Below are positions 35,458 to 44,294 of a stretch of DNA of 64,000 bases, piece after piece; the stretch's first letter is position 1, and every line of letters begins with the position of its first letter. The stretch covers positions 372,001-436,000 of the forward strand of contig NZ_JAHQZS010000001.1 in assembly GCF_019061145.1 (NCBI RefSeq), in the 5' to 3' direction. This DNA is from Anianabacter salinae. Its GTDB lineage: Bacteria > Pseudomonadota > Alphaproteobacteria > Rhodobacterales > Rhodobacteraceae. Below the pieces are notes generated by a model, which was not told where the DNA came from, ran no database searches, and was given only the letters and a program-made list of their open reading frames with translations. A program made the position numbers and the translations under genes.

Positions 35458-37806
35458 TCAGGCGGCGGCCTTCTGCGCCAGGAGCCGCGCCGCCAGATGG
35501 TGCCAGATCACCAGCGCCGCGCCAAGAACAAGCCCGACCGTCATCGGCCCTGGCGTCTTCCACAGGATCAACACGGCAAGGATCAGGCGCACCGCGATTT
35601 CCCACCGGGACAGCCGCGCCGCGTCGTAACGCGCAAGCGCCGAGGCGACCAGATACAGCGCCGCCAGCAGCCGGGCGAGCAGCAGGCCAAGCGCCGCGTA
35701 GTCCGGCTGCCCGGTATAGCCCTCGATCAGCCGTTTCGCGCCCGTGGCGTCGGTGATCGTCACCGCCTCTTCGATCAGCAACAGCTCTGGATACCAGGCG
35801 AAGACGAAGGGGATCGTGAACATCACAATGCCCACCCGCACGGCGGCAAGGCCGGTCCGCATCGGGTCGACCTTGGTGATCGACGCGGCAGCAAAGGCCG
35901 CCACCGCGACGGGCGGCGTGATCGCCGAGGCGACCGCGAAGTAGAAGACGAACAGATGCGCCGTGAACACCGCGACGCCAAGCTGCGACAACAGCGGGCC
36001 AAGCAGAAGCGCGACGTTCACATAGGCGGGCACTGTCGGCATTCCCATGCCCAGAAGGATCGCCAGCAGCATCGCCGAGGTCAGCGCCAGCATCAGGTAG
36101 AAGCCGCCCGAGATCGGGATGTCGTAGCCGAGGATGTAGATATGCGTCGCGTTTTCCAGCCACGAAGTGACGGCGCGGGTGATTTCCCCGGTCAGTCCGC
36201 TTTCGTTCAGGAAGGACGCGATGATCGACACCGCGAACAACAGCAGGAACAGCCGCGACAGCAAAAGCCCCGCATCCGCCAGCGCCGAGAGAATGCGGCG
36301 CGGCGCGCGGCGCGTGCCGGGATCTAGGAACAGCAGCGGGATCAACACGGCGACTGCCCACCAGCCCGCCGACACCGCGTCGCCGGTGGCGTTGACGGCG
36401 GTGCGCAGCACCGGGTTCAGGTCGACCGCGCGCAGCACGTCGCCGCGCAGTTCCGTTTCAACTCCCATCAGCCAGCCAAGGGGGCCAAGGCCGACAAGGT
36501 CCTTGTTGCCCAGCAGCAGCCACAGGATGACCGAGATCGGGCCGAAGATGATGATGAGGTTGAACCAGTCCTGCCGGTGCATCTTCAGATCGTCCGGCAC
36601 ATCTCGGATCGCCTCGATCCCCTGCCTGCGGGCCTGGAACACGACCGCAAGGAAGATCGACGCGAAGAACGCCATCGCGGGCAGGAAGGCCGCGACGATC
36701 ACCTTGTCATAGGGCACCGCCGTCAGCGCCACGAGCACGAAGGCCGCGATGCCCATGACAGGCGGCATGATCTGCCCGCCTGACGAGGCCGCCGCCTCGA
36801 CGCCGCCCGCGAAGTAGGGGTTGAAGCCGTTGCGCTGCATCATCGGGATGGTCAGGCGCCCGGTGGACAGCACGTTCACCACCGGCCCGCCCGAGATCGT
36901 GCCGAACATCGCCGAGGACATGATCGCCGCGTGTGCAGGGCCGCCGCGCAGCCGCCGGGTCATCGACACCGCGAACTTGATCAGCGACGTGCCGCCCGCC
37001 GAGGCTCCGAACAGCGCGCCAAGGACGACATAGGGAAAGACCTCGTTCACGACGATGTCCATGAAGCGGCCCATGAATCCGTCTGCCGTGATGAACACGT
37101 TCGCGGCCTTCTGCTGCGCGGCCGCCATGACGTCGCCGCCATCCGCGCCCAGCTTGGTCAGAAGAAAGTTGTTCGACGACAGGTCCAGGGCCCAGATCGC
37201 CGCCGTCATCACGGTGTAGGCCACGATCAGCGAAGCGACGATCACCAGCGGCAGGCCCCAGACCCGCGCGTTGTAGACGAAAAAGCCGAAGATGATGATG
37301 AACAGCAGCGGGATCAGCCAGTTGCCGAACGTCGCCTGGCAATCGGGGACCTCGGCGCCAAGGCTGAGACCGGGGATCTGGACCGACCGCGCCTCTTCGA
37401 TCAGGCGGGCGCGTTCACCGCTGATCTGGTCGAACAGGCACACGCTGTCGATCTCGGACAGGTAGCCGATGGACCCAAGCGCAGTCGCCGCGATCAGGCC
37501 CGCGTCGATCAACAGGCCCAGCAAGGCCAGATGCGGCTTTTCGGCCTTCCACGCGCGGAAGAACGAGTTTTCCAGCACGACGATGGTCATCATCACCATG
37601 AAGACGGCAGGAAAGAAGTATTCCTTGGGATAGCCCGAAATCCGCAAAAGCGGCCGCCCCGTGACCTCGCGTGCCCAGGCCTGCAGGCCGGCGATTTCCG
37701 GAAGGGTGTTCGCAAGCCCGACAAGGATCAGGGCAAGGGCGAGGAACCGGGCCGCGCGCAATGCGGTGTCCTGCCCCGAAGGCGGCGGTGCGAAAGTCTC
37801 GGACAT
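35458..37806 (-). CDS. TRAP transporter fused permease (4TM/12TM, DctQM fusion)
   Basis: A 782-residue membrane protein in which the small (DctQ-like, first ~200 residues) and large (DctM-like) permease units are fused, as is usual for TAXI-type TRAP systems. Roughly 18-20 hydrophobic helices. Diagnostic stretches: GASAGGTSLIKFAVSMTRRL, AAIMSSAMFGTISGGPVVN, GGVEAAASSGGQIMPPVMG and MGMPTVPAYVNVALLLGP. It follows the TAXI receptor gene by 58 bp, across a stem-loop. Converges with mvaA, 15 bp away; a GCCGCC/GGCGGC inverted repeat at 35451-35466 spans its stop codon. Confidence 0.93.
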   Translation of the reverse strand: MSETFAPPPSGQDTALRAARFLALALILVGLANTLPEIAGLQAWAREVTGRPLLRISGYPKEYFFPAVFMVMMTIVVLENSFFRAWKAEKPHLALLGLLIDAGLIAATALGSIGYLSEIDSVCLFDQISGERARLIEEARSVQIPGLSLGAEVPDCQATFGNWLIPLLFIIIFGFFVYNARVWGLPLVIVASLIVAYTVMTAAIWALDLSSNNFLLTKLGADGGDVMAAAQQKAANVFITADGFMGRFMDIVVNEVFPYVVLGALFGASAGGTSLIKFAVSMTRRLRGGPAHAAIMSSAMFGTISGGPVVNVLSTGRLTIPMMQRNGFNPYFAGGVEAAASSGGQIMPPVMGIAAFVLVALTAVPYDKVIVAAFLPAMAFFASIFLAVVFQARRQGIEAIRDVPDDLKMHRQDWFNLIIIFGPISVILWLLLGNKDLVGLGPLGWLMGVETELRGDVLRAVDLNPVLRTAVNATGDAVSAGWWAVAVLIPLLFLDPGTRRAPRRILSALADAGLLLSRLFLLLFAVSIIASFLNESGLTGEITRAVTSWLENATHIYILGYDIPISGGFYLMLALTSAMLLAILLGMGMPTVPAYVNVALLLGPLLSQLGVAVFTAHLFVFYFAVASAITPPVAVAAFAAASITKVDPMRTGLAAVRVGIVMFTIPFVFAWYPELLLIEEAVTITDATGAKRLIEGYTGQPDYAALGLLLARLLAALYLVASALARYDAARLSRWEIAVRLILAVLILWKTPGPMTVGLVLGAALVIWHHLAARLLAQKAAA

Positions 37807-37830
37807 GGGCGGGGTTCCCGAAATCAGGGG

Positions 37831-37858
37831 TGCCCCGGCAGCGCGCGCCGCCGGGGCA
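37831..37858 (-). terminator. Intra-operon stem-loop after the TAXI receptor gene
   Basis: 9-bp perfect arms (TGCCCCGGC / GCCGGGGCA) with a 10-nt loop in the gap between receptor and fused permease. Same position as the stem-loops in the other two uptake operons of this window; likely sets receptor-to-permease stoichiometry. Confidence 0.65.
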
Positions 37859-37864
37859 GGGGGA

Positions 37865-38920
37865 TCAGGGCTTCAGGCAGTCGGCGACGGTGCGTCCGGC
37901 TTCCTCGAACGCCCGGATCGCGCCGGGATGCATCTTGATCGTGACCGCGCCGCAGGCCCCCTGCGACACGCCGTCGAGATCGCCGAACGACAGGTTCAGG
38001 TTCGGCGCGAAGGGCGCCCCCGAGTTCATCCGGTCCTCGCTGGACAGGAAGGCCTTGGTGATCTGGTAGGCCAGATCCTCGTCCATGCTGGCCGATACGC
38101 TTTCGGCAAAGGCCGTGTTCCAGGTGTCAAAGGTGTCGTCGTCGGTCACGACCGTGATGTCCATGCCGTCATAGAAGGCGCGGTATTCCTCGACCGGCAT
38201 CGAAAAGGGCGAGTGCCCCGGCGCGGACATCACCGCCTTGCCCATGTCGGAGGCAAGGATATCCGAGGGGATGTCGTAAAGCGTCATTCCGCCCGCAGCG
38301 ACCATTTGCGTGATCCGCCCCGAAGGCAGGCCCTCGGGCGCCACGAAAGCATCGACCGCGCCGCCGGTGACGTCGCCGACGACCTCGTTCCATTCCGACT
38401 GCACGCCCTCGTAGCCTTCGCCTTCCTTGAGGCCGGTCACGAGTTCGATGAAGGTCCGCCCGTCGGTCAGTGCTGCGCCGCGCGGCGGGCCGTTCCAGAT
38501 GCGCTTGCCCTCAAGGCTGTCCCAGCCCTGAACAGAGCCGGAATTATAGTGGCCGAGCAGGTGGTGCGAGCTGGCGTAGAAGAACAGGGCCTGCACGCCC
38601 GACGCCAGTTCCGCGCCCTTCTCGGGGCCGACGCCGGCATAGGGACCGATACCGCGGCCCAGAAGGAAATGGATGATGAGCGGCACCGGCGACATGTCGA
38701 GCCGGTTCTCGGCCACTGCCTGAAGCGAATTTGTAAGGGTCGCGCCCTCGGTGATCTGGACGTTTGCGACGCCCGCTTCGTTCAGCACCGCGGCCAGCGT
38801 GGCGTCGACGTATTGCGGCGGCGAGGCGGTGCCCGAGGTCTCTGCGGTCAACGTGACCTGTGCGGATACGGCAAGCGGAGCGGCCGCAACAAGCGCGGCC
38901 AGTGCGATAGTCTTTTTCAT
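37865..38920 (-). CDS. TAXI-family TRAP solute-binding protein
   Basis: A 351-residue periplasmic receptor with a Sec signal peptide (MKKTIALAALVAAAPLAVSA). The mature part follows the TAXI-family layout: an early SGTASPPQYVDATLAAVLNE, then DMSPVPLIIHFLLGRG, ALFFYASSHHLLGHYNSGSV and EGLPSGRITQMVAAGG. The ATG at 38920 has GGGAGGA 5 nt upstream; the longer frame from 39025 runs back into the promoter. TAXI receptors usually bind small carboxylates such as glutamate or 2-oxoglutarate, but the ligand here is unknown. Divergent from the MarR gene, which is its probable regulator. Confidence 0.85.
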   Translation of the reverse strand: MKKTIALAALVAAAPLAVSAQVTLTAETSGTASPPQYVDATLAAVLNEAGVANVQITEGATLTNSLQAVAENRLDMSPVPLIIHFLLGRGIGPYAGVGPEKGAELASGVQALFFYASSHHLLGHYNSGSVQGWDSLEGKRIWNGPPRGAALTDGRTFIELVTGLKEGEGYEGVQSEWNEVVGDVTGGAVDAFVAPEGLPSGRITQMVAAGGMTLYDIPSDILASDMGKAVMSAPGHSPFSMPVEEYRAFYDGMDITVVTDDDTFDTWNTAFAESVSASMDEDLAYQITKAFLSSEDRMNSGAPFAPNLNLSFGDLDGVSQGACGAVTIKMHPGAIRAFEEAGRTVADCLKP

Positions 38921-39013
38921 GTCATCCTCCCTGTGCGCGGCGGGCTGGTCGTGCCTGTAGCGCGTATGTCCCCCGTCCTCCCCGGGGTTGTTCAAGAGGC
39001 TGGCGAAAATTAT

Positions 39014-39025
39014 GTGACTTGTCAC
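39014..39025. promoter_or_regulatory. Candidate MarR operator
   Basis: GTGAC-TT-GTCAC, with AT-rich flanks (AATTAT on the left, CATTAT on the right), lies between the divergent TAXI receptor and marR-like genes. Spacing and AT-flanked dyad fit a MarR-family site controlling both directions. Confidence 0.5.
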
Positions 39026-39069
39026 GCATTATCTGTTTCTCTCGCTGCAAATCCTCAAGAGAGACCATC

Positions 39070-39573
39070 ATGGCCCGCGATACCGAGACAGAAATGACCG
39101 CCTTCGAGGCGCGCAAGGTTGACCTGGAGCGATCGATTTTCGCCCGGATGTTCCGCGCTTCGCATGCGGCCCGAAAGCAGGGTCAGAAGATCCTGCAGCA
39201 GATCTCTGGCCTGTCCGTGGTCGAATGGCGGATCATCTGGGATCTGCACGAAGTCGGCCCTTTGCGGATCAGCGAACTGGCCGAGTTGATCGGCATCGAC
39301 CGCAGCCTGGTCAGCCGTGCCCTTCCCGCGATGGAAAAGGCGGGGCTTGTCACGCTGACCCGAGGGGCTTCGGATGCCCGGCAGGTCATCGTCCGGCTGA
39401 CCGACGCCGGAGAAGACCGCTATGCCCAATGCACTGCCGCGATGGGGCGCCGCAGGGCCGACGCACAAAAGGCGTTCACCGCCGAGGAACTGGACCTGTT
39501 CCTAAGCTTTCTCGACCGCTTCGAGGTGGTGGTCGACCAGCCGCCAGAGCTGTATTCGCGTATCAGGGAGTGA
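39070..39573 (+). CDS. MarR-family transcriptional regulator
   Basis: A 167-residue winged-helix protein. The core is LSVVEWRIIWDLHEVGPLRI, SELAELIGIDRSLVSRALPA (recognition helix) and MEKAGLVTLTRGASDARQVI (wing), flanked by long dimerisation helices. The ATG at 39070 has AAGAGAGA upstream. It is divergent from the TAXI-TRAP operon and ends with an 11-bp tail overlap with the Tm-1-like gene on the other strand. Most likely it responds to the imported substrate or its CoA ester and controls the transporter. Confidence 0.88.
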   Translation: MARDTETEMTAFEARKVDLERSIFARMFRASHAARKQGQKILQQISGLSVVEWRIIWDLHEVGPLRISELAELIGIDRSLVSRALPAMEKAGLVTLTRGASDARQVIVRLTDAGEDRYAQCTAAMGRRRADAQKAFTAEELDLFLSFLDRFEVVVDQPPELYSRIRE

Positions 39574-40813
39574 CACGGCGAACGGCGGGGTTCAGCGTTC
39601 CGTCCGCGATCCAGCCGTCGAGAATCGCCAGAACGCTGTCCGCGAAAACCTGATCGTTGATGTGGCCGTCGACTTCGGTCAACTGCACCGCTCCGGTCAT
39701 TTCGCGGCGCACCTCATCCGTCATCGCCGCCAGCCCGTCCGGGTCGTGCGCCACGTCGCCCGGGCGATCCCACTCCTCGACGCCGCCAAGCGGCATCAGG
39801 AAATGCACGGGACCCTTGGCCGCCCTGAGACGCGCGGCGATGTCCCGGACCAGCGCCCGGCGCTCGTCGGGCGACAGGCCGGACGACTTGATAAGCCTGT
39901 TGTGGGCGTGGAACGGGCGGTCGGCGTAGGCGGGCGGGATGTCCTGCCAGCCGGCAAAATCGATCAGGTCGGCGCAGCCCGGCGCCACGATCTGCGGCAC
40001 GCCGCGCGCACCCGCGTTCGTCAGGCGGTCGGGCCCGGCATTGGCCACCGATCCGACCATCAGGTTGCCAAGCTCGGGCAGGGCAAGGTCCAGCACGGCG
40101 GCGAAATAGCCCTGCCGCGCCAGCGCCTCGAACGCCATGCCGCCCATTCCCGTGGCGTGGAACACCGCAACTTCGAAGCCGCGCTCTTCAAGCGGGTCTT
40201 TCAGTAGTTTCATGTATTTCAGGCAGGACGAGCCGAGCGATGTCATCCCGATCACCGGTCGGCTCTTGGCGGGCGGCTCGACCGCCTGCGCCGCCCCCAG
40301 CACCGCCCCCGCCGCCTGGCTGAGCGACGACTTGCACACCGAGTTGAGGCCATAGAGCCCGCCTGCCCACAGGATCATCTGCAGGTCCGGTGACAGCCGG
40401 TCCGCCGGGATCAGCGCCGAGAACGCCACTGTCGAGACGACGACCTTGGGCACGCCCATCGGCAGCGCCTGCGCGCAGTCGAGCGCCAGATCGGTGCCCA
40501 TCGTGCCGCCAAGTGCCAGCATCCCGTCGATCCGGCCCTCTGCATGCAGCTGAGCGGTCAGCACCGCCGCGCCTGCCGCCATGACCTGCATCGCCGCGTT
40601 CTCGTCCCCCAGCGCGATCACTTCGGCGATGGTCGATCCGCCAGCCTTCGCCACGTCGTGCTTCGAGATGTCGGTGGCCTCGGCCGGATCGCCCAGAACG
40701 CTGACGTCCATGGACAGCACCTTGCCGCCAAGCGACGCGATGCGCCCGCAGATGTACTGCAATTCGTCGTCCTTGGTGTCATAGGTGCCGATGACGAGGA
40801 TGGTCTTGGTCAT
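39563..40813 (-). CDS. Tm-1-like ATP-binding domain protein (UPF0261)
   Basis: A 416-residue protein of the family named for the tomato mosaic virus resistance protein Tm-1; bacterial members have no established reaction. The N-terminus is KTILVIGTYDTKDDELQYI, followed by LALGGTMGTDLALDCAQALP and PKVVVSTVA. The C-terminal half starts near RPVIGMTSLGSSCLKYMKLL and includes FHATGMGGMAFE and VAPGCADLIDF. The ATG at 40813 has GGGAG upstream; the frame reaching 40855 overlaps the dyad region. Divergent from the aldehyde dehydrogenase, so co-regulation is likely. In other genomes such genes sit in catabolic clusters. Confidence 0.85.
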   Translation of the reverse strand: MTKTILVIGTYDTKDDELQYICGRIASLGGKVLSMDVSVLGDPAEATDISKHDVAKAGGSTIAEVIALGDENAAMQVMAAGAAVLTAQLHAEGRIDGMLALGGTMGTDLALDCAQALPMGVPKVVVSTVAFSALIPADRLSPDLQMILWAGGLYGLNSVCKSSLSQAAGAVLGAAQAVEPPAKSRPVIGMTSLGSSCLKYMKLLKDPLEERGFEVAVFHATGMGGMAFEALARQGYFAAVLDLALPELGNLMVGSVANAGPDRLTNAGARGVPQIVAPGCADLIDFAGWQDIPPAYADRPFHAHNRLIKSSGLSPDERRALVRDIAARLRAAKGPVHFLMPLGGVEEWDRPGDVAHDPDGLAAMTDEVRREMTGAVQLTEVDGHINDQVFADSVLAILDGWIADGTLNPAVRRVTP

Positions 40814-40838
40814 CTTGCTCTCCCTCTGGCTTGATCCG

Positions 40839-40860
40839 CATCGTTGCGTCTGCAACGATG
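40839..40860. promoter_or_regulatory. 22-bp dyad operator between Tm-1-like and aldehyde dehydrogenase genes
   Basis: Perfect 9-bp arms (CATCGTTGC / GCAACGATG) around a 4-nt centre, in the 89-bp spacer of two divergent genes. Size and symmetry fit a LacI- or GntR-type operator. No such regulator gene is adjacent. Confidence 0.6.
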
Positions 40861-40902
40861 TCGTGCAAGCATTTTTGGCGCGGTTCCCGAAAGGACAGGA
40901 TC

Positions 40903-42387
40903 ATGGATCAGGCACGGATCGACTCCTTGCGCGCACAGCCGGTGGCGCCGGTTCAGCATATCATCGATGGGGTGTCCCGGCCTGCCTCGGATGGCGGAAC
41001 GATGGACGTGATCTCGCCGCTTGACGGGCAGGTCCTGACGCAGATGGCGCGGGGCACGGCGCGGGATGCAGAAGATGCGGTTGCCGCGGCGCGCCGCGCC
41101 TTCGACGACGGGCGTTGGGCCGGGCTTGCCCCCGCCGCGCGCAAGGCGGTCTTGCTGCGCTGGGCCGCGCTGATCGAGGCGAACGCGCTGGAGCTTGCGG
41201 TTCTCGGCGTGCGCGACAATGGCACCGAGATCGGCATGGCGTTCAAGGCCGAGCCGATGTCCGCCGCCGGAACCATTCGCTACTACGCCGAGGCGCTCGA
41301 CAAGATCTACGGAGAGATCGCGCCGACCTCGCCCGACGTGCTGGGGCTGATCCACCGCGAGCCGGTGGGCGTTGTTGGCGCGATCGTGCCGTGGAACTTC
41401 CCGCTGATGATCGGCGCGTGGAAGCTGGGGCCCGCGCTGGCCGCCGGGTGCAGCGTGGTGCTGAAACCCGCCGAAACCGCGTCGCTGTCGCTTCTGCGGA
41501 TGTGCGAGCTGGGGCAAGAGGCGGGCTTGCCGCCCGGCGTCCTGAACGTCGTCACCGGCGAAGGCGGCGTCGTGGGGCAGGCAATCTCGGAATCGATGGA
41601 TGTCGACGTTCTGGTCTTCACCGGCTCTGGTCCGACCGGCCGCCGCCTGATGGAGGCCTCGGCCCGGTCCAACATGAAGCGCGTGTATCTGGAACTTGGC
41701 GGCAAATCCCCCAACATCGTCTTCGCCGACGCCCCCGATCTCGACGAGGCGGCAAAGGTGTCGGCGGCGGGCATCTTCCGCAACTCGGGGCAGGTCTGCG
41801 TTGCCGGATCGCGCCTGCTGGTCGAACGCAGCATCCACGACGCCTTTGTCGAAAGGCTGGTCGCGGCGGCGGAGCGGATGAAGATGGGCGATCCGCTTGA
41901 TCCGGCGACGAACGCGGGCGCGGTGAACAGCCTGCGGCAGCTGGATCAGAACCTTGCCTTCGTCGCCGAGGCGCAGGCGGCGGGGCGGCGCGTGCTGACC
42001 GGCGGCACCCGCATCCTCGAGGAGACGGGGGGCTACTACATGGCCCCGACCGTGGTGGCGGACGTGGACCCGGCAGACCGCATCGCGCAGGACGAAGTGT
42101 TCGGGCCGGTGCTGGCCGTGATCCCCTTCGATACCGAGGACGAGGCCATCGCCATCGCCAATGGCACCGACTTCGGCCTCGCTGCCGCGGTCTGGACGGC
42201 GAACCTGTCGCGGGCGCACCGGATGGTGCGGCGCATCAGGGCAGGGGTTGTGCATGTGAACACCTACGGCGGCGCCGATGCGACGGTTCCGCTGGGCGGT
42301 GTCAAGCAATCGGGCAACGGCCACGACAAGTCGCTGCATGCCTTCGAGAAGTACCTCGACCTCAAGACCGCGTGGATCAAGCTCTAG
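40903..42387 (+). CDS. NAD(P)-dependent aldehyde dehydrogenase
   Basis: A 494-residue ALDH-superfamily enzyme. Nucleotide-binding [20 protein letters not shown] (161-180) and VLKPAET (186-192), FTGSGPTGR (239-247), the general-base Glu265 in LELGGKSPN, and nucleophile Cys299 in [11 protein letters not shown] are all present. The C-terminus has the usual GGVKQSG motif. Similarity is to the broad betaine/aminobutyraldehyde group; the physiological aldehyde is unknown. An AAGGACAGG site precedes the ATG at 40903. The dehydroquinase gene begins 100 bp downstream on the same strand. Confidence 0.92.
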   Translation: MDQARIDSLRAQPVAPVQHIIDGVSRPASDGGTMDVISPLDGQVLTQMARGTARDAEDAVAAARRAFDDGRWAGLAPAARKAVLLRWAALIEANALELAVLGVRDNGTEIGMAFKAEPMSAAGTIRYYAEALDKIYGEIAPTSPDVLGLIHREPVGVVGAIVPWNFPLMIGAWKLGPALAAGCSVVLKPAETASLSLLRMCELGQEAGLPPGVLNVVTGEGGVVGQAISESMDVDVLVFTGSGPTGRRLMEASARSNMKRVYLELGGKSPNIVFADAPDLDEAAKVSAAGIFRNSGQVCVAGSRLLVERSIHDAFVERLVAAAERMKMGDPLDPATNAGAVNSLRQLDQNLAFVAEAQAAGRRVLTGGTRILEETGGYYMAPTVVADVDPADRIAQDEVFGPVLAVIPFDTEDEAIAIANGTDFGLAAAVWTANLSRAHRMVRRIRAGVVHVNTYGGADATVPLGGVKQSGNGHDKSLHAFEKYLDLKTAWIKL

Positions 42388-42487
42388 CCTTTCGGCAACA
42401 GGCGCGGGCCGAACCGCACGCGCCCGATTGCACACGCGCCGCTTCCGGCGGCATCGTCTGCACGACCCAAACGACGGAATCCCGCGC

Positions 42488-42925
42488 ATGTCCCGCACGA
42501 TCCACCTGATGAACGGCCCGAACCTGAATCTTCTGGGCAAGCGCCAGCCGGACGTCTACGGCCACGAGACGCTGGACGATGTGGAACGCCGGTGCCGCGC
42601 CGTTCTCGCCGAAGGCTTTGACCTCAAGATGATCCAGTCGAACCACGAAGGCGCCATCGTCGATGCGATCCACACCGCCCGCGATGAGGCGGTAGGCATC
42701 GTCATCAACCCTGGTGCCTATTCGCACACCTCCATCGCGATCCTCGACGCGCTCAACACCTTCGAGGGGCCGGTGATCGAGGTGCACATCTCGAACATCC
42801 ACAAGCGCGAGAGCTTTCGGCATCATTCCTACGTCTCGCTCCGCGCGGACGGGGTGATCGCCGGGCTGGGGATCGATGGCTACGAGGCGGCCGTTCGGCG
42901 CATCTGCGCGATGCTGCCTGCTTGA
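42488..42925 (+). CDS. aroQ: Type II 3-dehydroquinate dehydratase
   Basis: A 145-residue type II dehydroquinase, which interconverts 3-dehydroquinate and 3-dehydroshikimate by anti elimination. [20 protein letters not shown] has the flexible loop with catalytic Arg and Tyr. [29 protein letters not shown] and [19 protein letters not shown] contain the catalytic His and substrate-binding residues. Length is standard. The enzyme serves either the shikimate pathway or quinate catabolism; its neighbours (aldehyde dehydrogenase, importer) make a catabolic role possible, though the biosynthetic role cannot be excluded. Confidence 0.94.
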   Translation: MSRTIHLMNGPNLNLLGKRQPDVYGHETLDDVERRCRAVLAEGFDLKMIQSNHEGAIVDAIHTARDEAVGIVINPGAYSHTSIAILDALNTFEGPVIEVHISNIHKRESFRHHSYVSLRADGVIAGLGIDGYEAAVRRICAMLPA

Positions 42926-43149
42926 GGGCTACGGAAGGGGCGGATTTTCGACCTCGACCTGCCCAATAAATAGGCAAGACTGGATATTCCCTGACTTTCT
43001 GCCCTGACGGCCCCGGCAGGCAGGCGGGTCGGGGTGCGCTGTATTGAAACCCGCGCCGCGGCCCTCACCTTCTACTCCCATGACAGATCATTCTTGTTCC
43101 TGCAGCGCGGCGCCGGTGGCGCGGCGCGCGCGTCGCTTCGGTATTTCCC
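42926..43149. other. Intergenic region upstream of the gpsA-ggpS operon
   Basis: 224 bp with a short AT-rich patch (CAATAAATAGGCAAG, 42963-42977) that may hold the operon promoter. If the osmolyte assignment is right, a salt-responsive promoter is expected here. I saw no dyad or RNA element. Confidence 0.3.
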
Positions 43150-44292
43150 ATGAAACTTGAACCCCTTGGCGCCAGCCCTGTCCCGCAGATCGCGTGTCCC
43201 TATGCCTCGCTCGCCGTTCTGGGCGCGGGAAGCTGGGGCACCGCCCTGGCCGCGACCGCCCGCAACGCCGGTGTCGCGGTCACGCTTTGGGGGCGGTCGG
43301 ACAACACCATCCAGACGATCACCACGCGGCATGAGAACACCCGCTATCTACCAGGTGTGACGCTGCCGAAAGGGCTGATGGCGACAACCGACATGGCCGC
43401 CGCTGTTCAGGGCGCCGAAGCGGTGGTGCTTGTGGTGCCGTCGTCGCAGCTGCGCGAGGTGGCCCGCCAACTGGCCGGCGTGATCGCGCCCGGCACGCCG
43501 GTCGCCGTGTGCGCCAAGGGAATCGAGCGGGACACCGGCCTCCTGATGACGCAGATCGCCGAGGCCGAACTTGGCCCGCGCCCCGTTGGCGTGCTCTCCG
43601 GGCCGACCTTTGCCCGCGAGACGGCGCTGGGCCATCCGACCGCTGCGACGGTGGCGTTCCCGTTCTCCTACGCCGACCGCATCAGCCCCGAAGAGTCGAC
43701 CGCCGCGCGCTTTGCGGTGTCGTTCAGCACCGAGGCGTTTCGCACCTATGTCTCCGACGACGTCACAGGGGTCGAGATCGGCGGCGCGGTCAAGAACGTG
43801 ATCGCCATCGCCTGCGGGATGATGACCGGCGCGGGTTTTGCCGAGAACACGCGCGCGGCGCTGATCACGCGCGGGCTGGACGAGATGATGCAGCTTGCCG
43901 TCGCGCTGGGCGGGCGCCGCGAAACGCTGACCGGCCTGTCGGGACTGGGCGATCTGTCGCTGACCTGTTCCAGCCTTACGTCCCGCAACATGGCGCTTGG
44001 CGAACAACTGGGCCGCGGGATCGCACGCGGTGACTGCTTCGAGGGCCGTCCGGTCGTGGTCGAGGGCGAGCACAACGCGGTCTCGGTCACCGACCTTGCC
44101 GGGCGTCTTGGCCTTGCGATGCCGATCTGTGAGGCCGTGCGCGCCATCGTGGTCGGGGGGCGCCCGATCGGGGAAACCTTTGCCGAACTCTGGGCCCGGC
44201 CCATCGAATCCGAGGTGCGCGCGATGGAGCTTTGCCTAGATCATCCGGCGTCGGACAAGGCTGTCGCAGCGCTTGCGCAAAGGATGGCTTGA
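43150..44292 (+). CDS. gpsA: Glycerol-3-phosphate dehydrogenase [NAD(P)+]
   Basis: A 380-residue soluble enzyme reducing dihydroxyacetone phosphate to sn-glycerol 3-phosphate. Rossmann loop VLGAGSWGTALA (23-34), LVVPSSQLREV, CAKGIE, LSGPTFARE, then catalytic Lys215 in IGGAVKNVIAIA and GLGDLSLTC. About 20 extra N-terminal residues precede the usual start; no internal Met offers an alternative. Two bp separate its stop from the HAD phosphatase gene. With that gene and ggpS it forms an operon, suggesting a dedicated supply of glycerol 3-phosphate for glucosylglycerol synthesis rather than (or besides) lipid synthesis. Confidence 0.92.
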   Translation: MKLEPLGASPVPQIACPYASLAVLGAGSWGTALAATARNAGVAVTLWGRSDNTIQTITTRHENTRYLPGVTLPKGLMATTDMAAAVQGAEAVVLVVPSSQLREVARQLAGVIAPGTPVAVCAKGIERDTGLLMTQIAEAELGPRPVGVLSGPTFARETALGHPTAATVAFPFSYADRISPEESTAARFAVSFSTEAFRTYVSDDVTGVEIGGAVKNVIAIACGMMTGAGFAENTRAALITRGLDEMMQLAVALGGRRETLTGLSGLGDLSLTCSSLTSRNMALGEQLGRGIARGDCFEGRPVVVEGEHNAVSVTDLAGRLGLAMPICEAVRAIVVGGRPIGETFAELWARPIESEVRAMELCLDHPASDKAVAALAQRMA

Positions 44293-44294
44293 GA

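Noticed and set aside
35451-35466. GCCGCC-GTCA-GGCGGC as a terminator between mvaA and the fused permease
   Set aside because: Only a 6-bp stem, it includes the permease stop codon and has no U-run; noted but not listed as a terminator.
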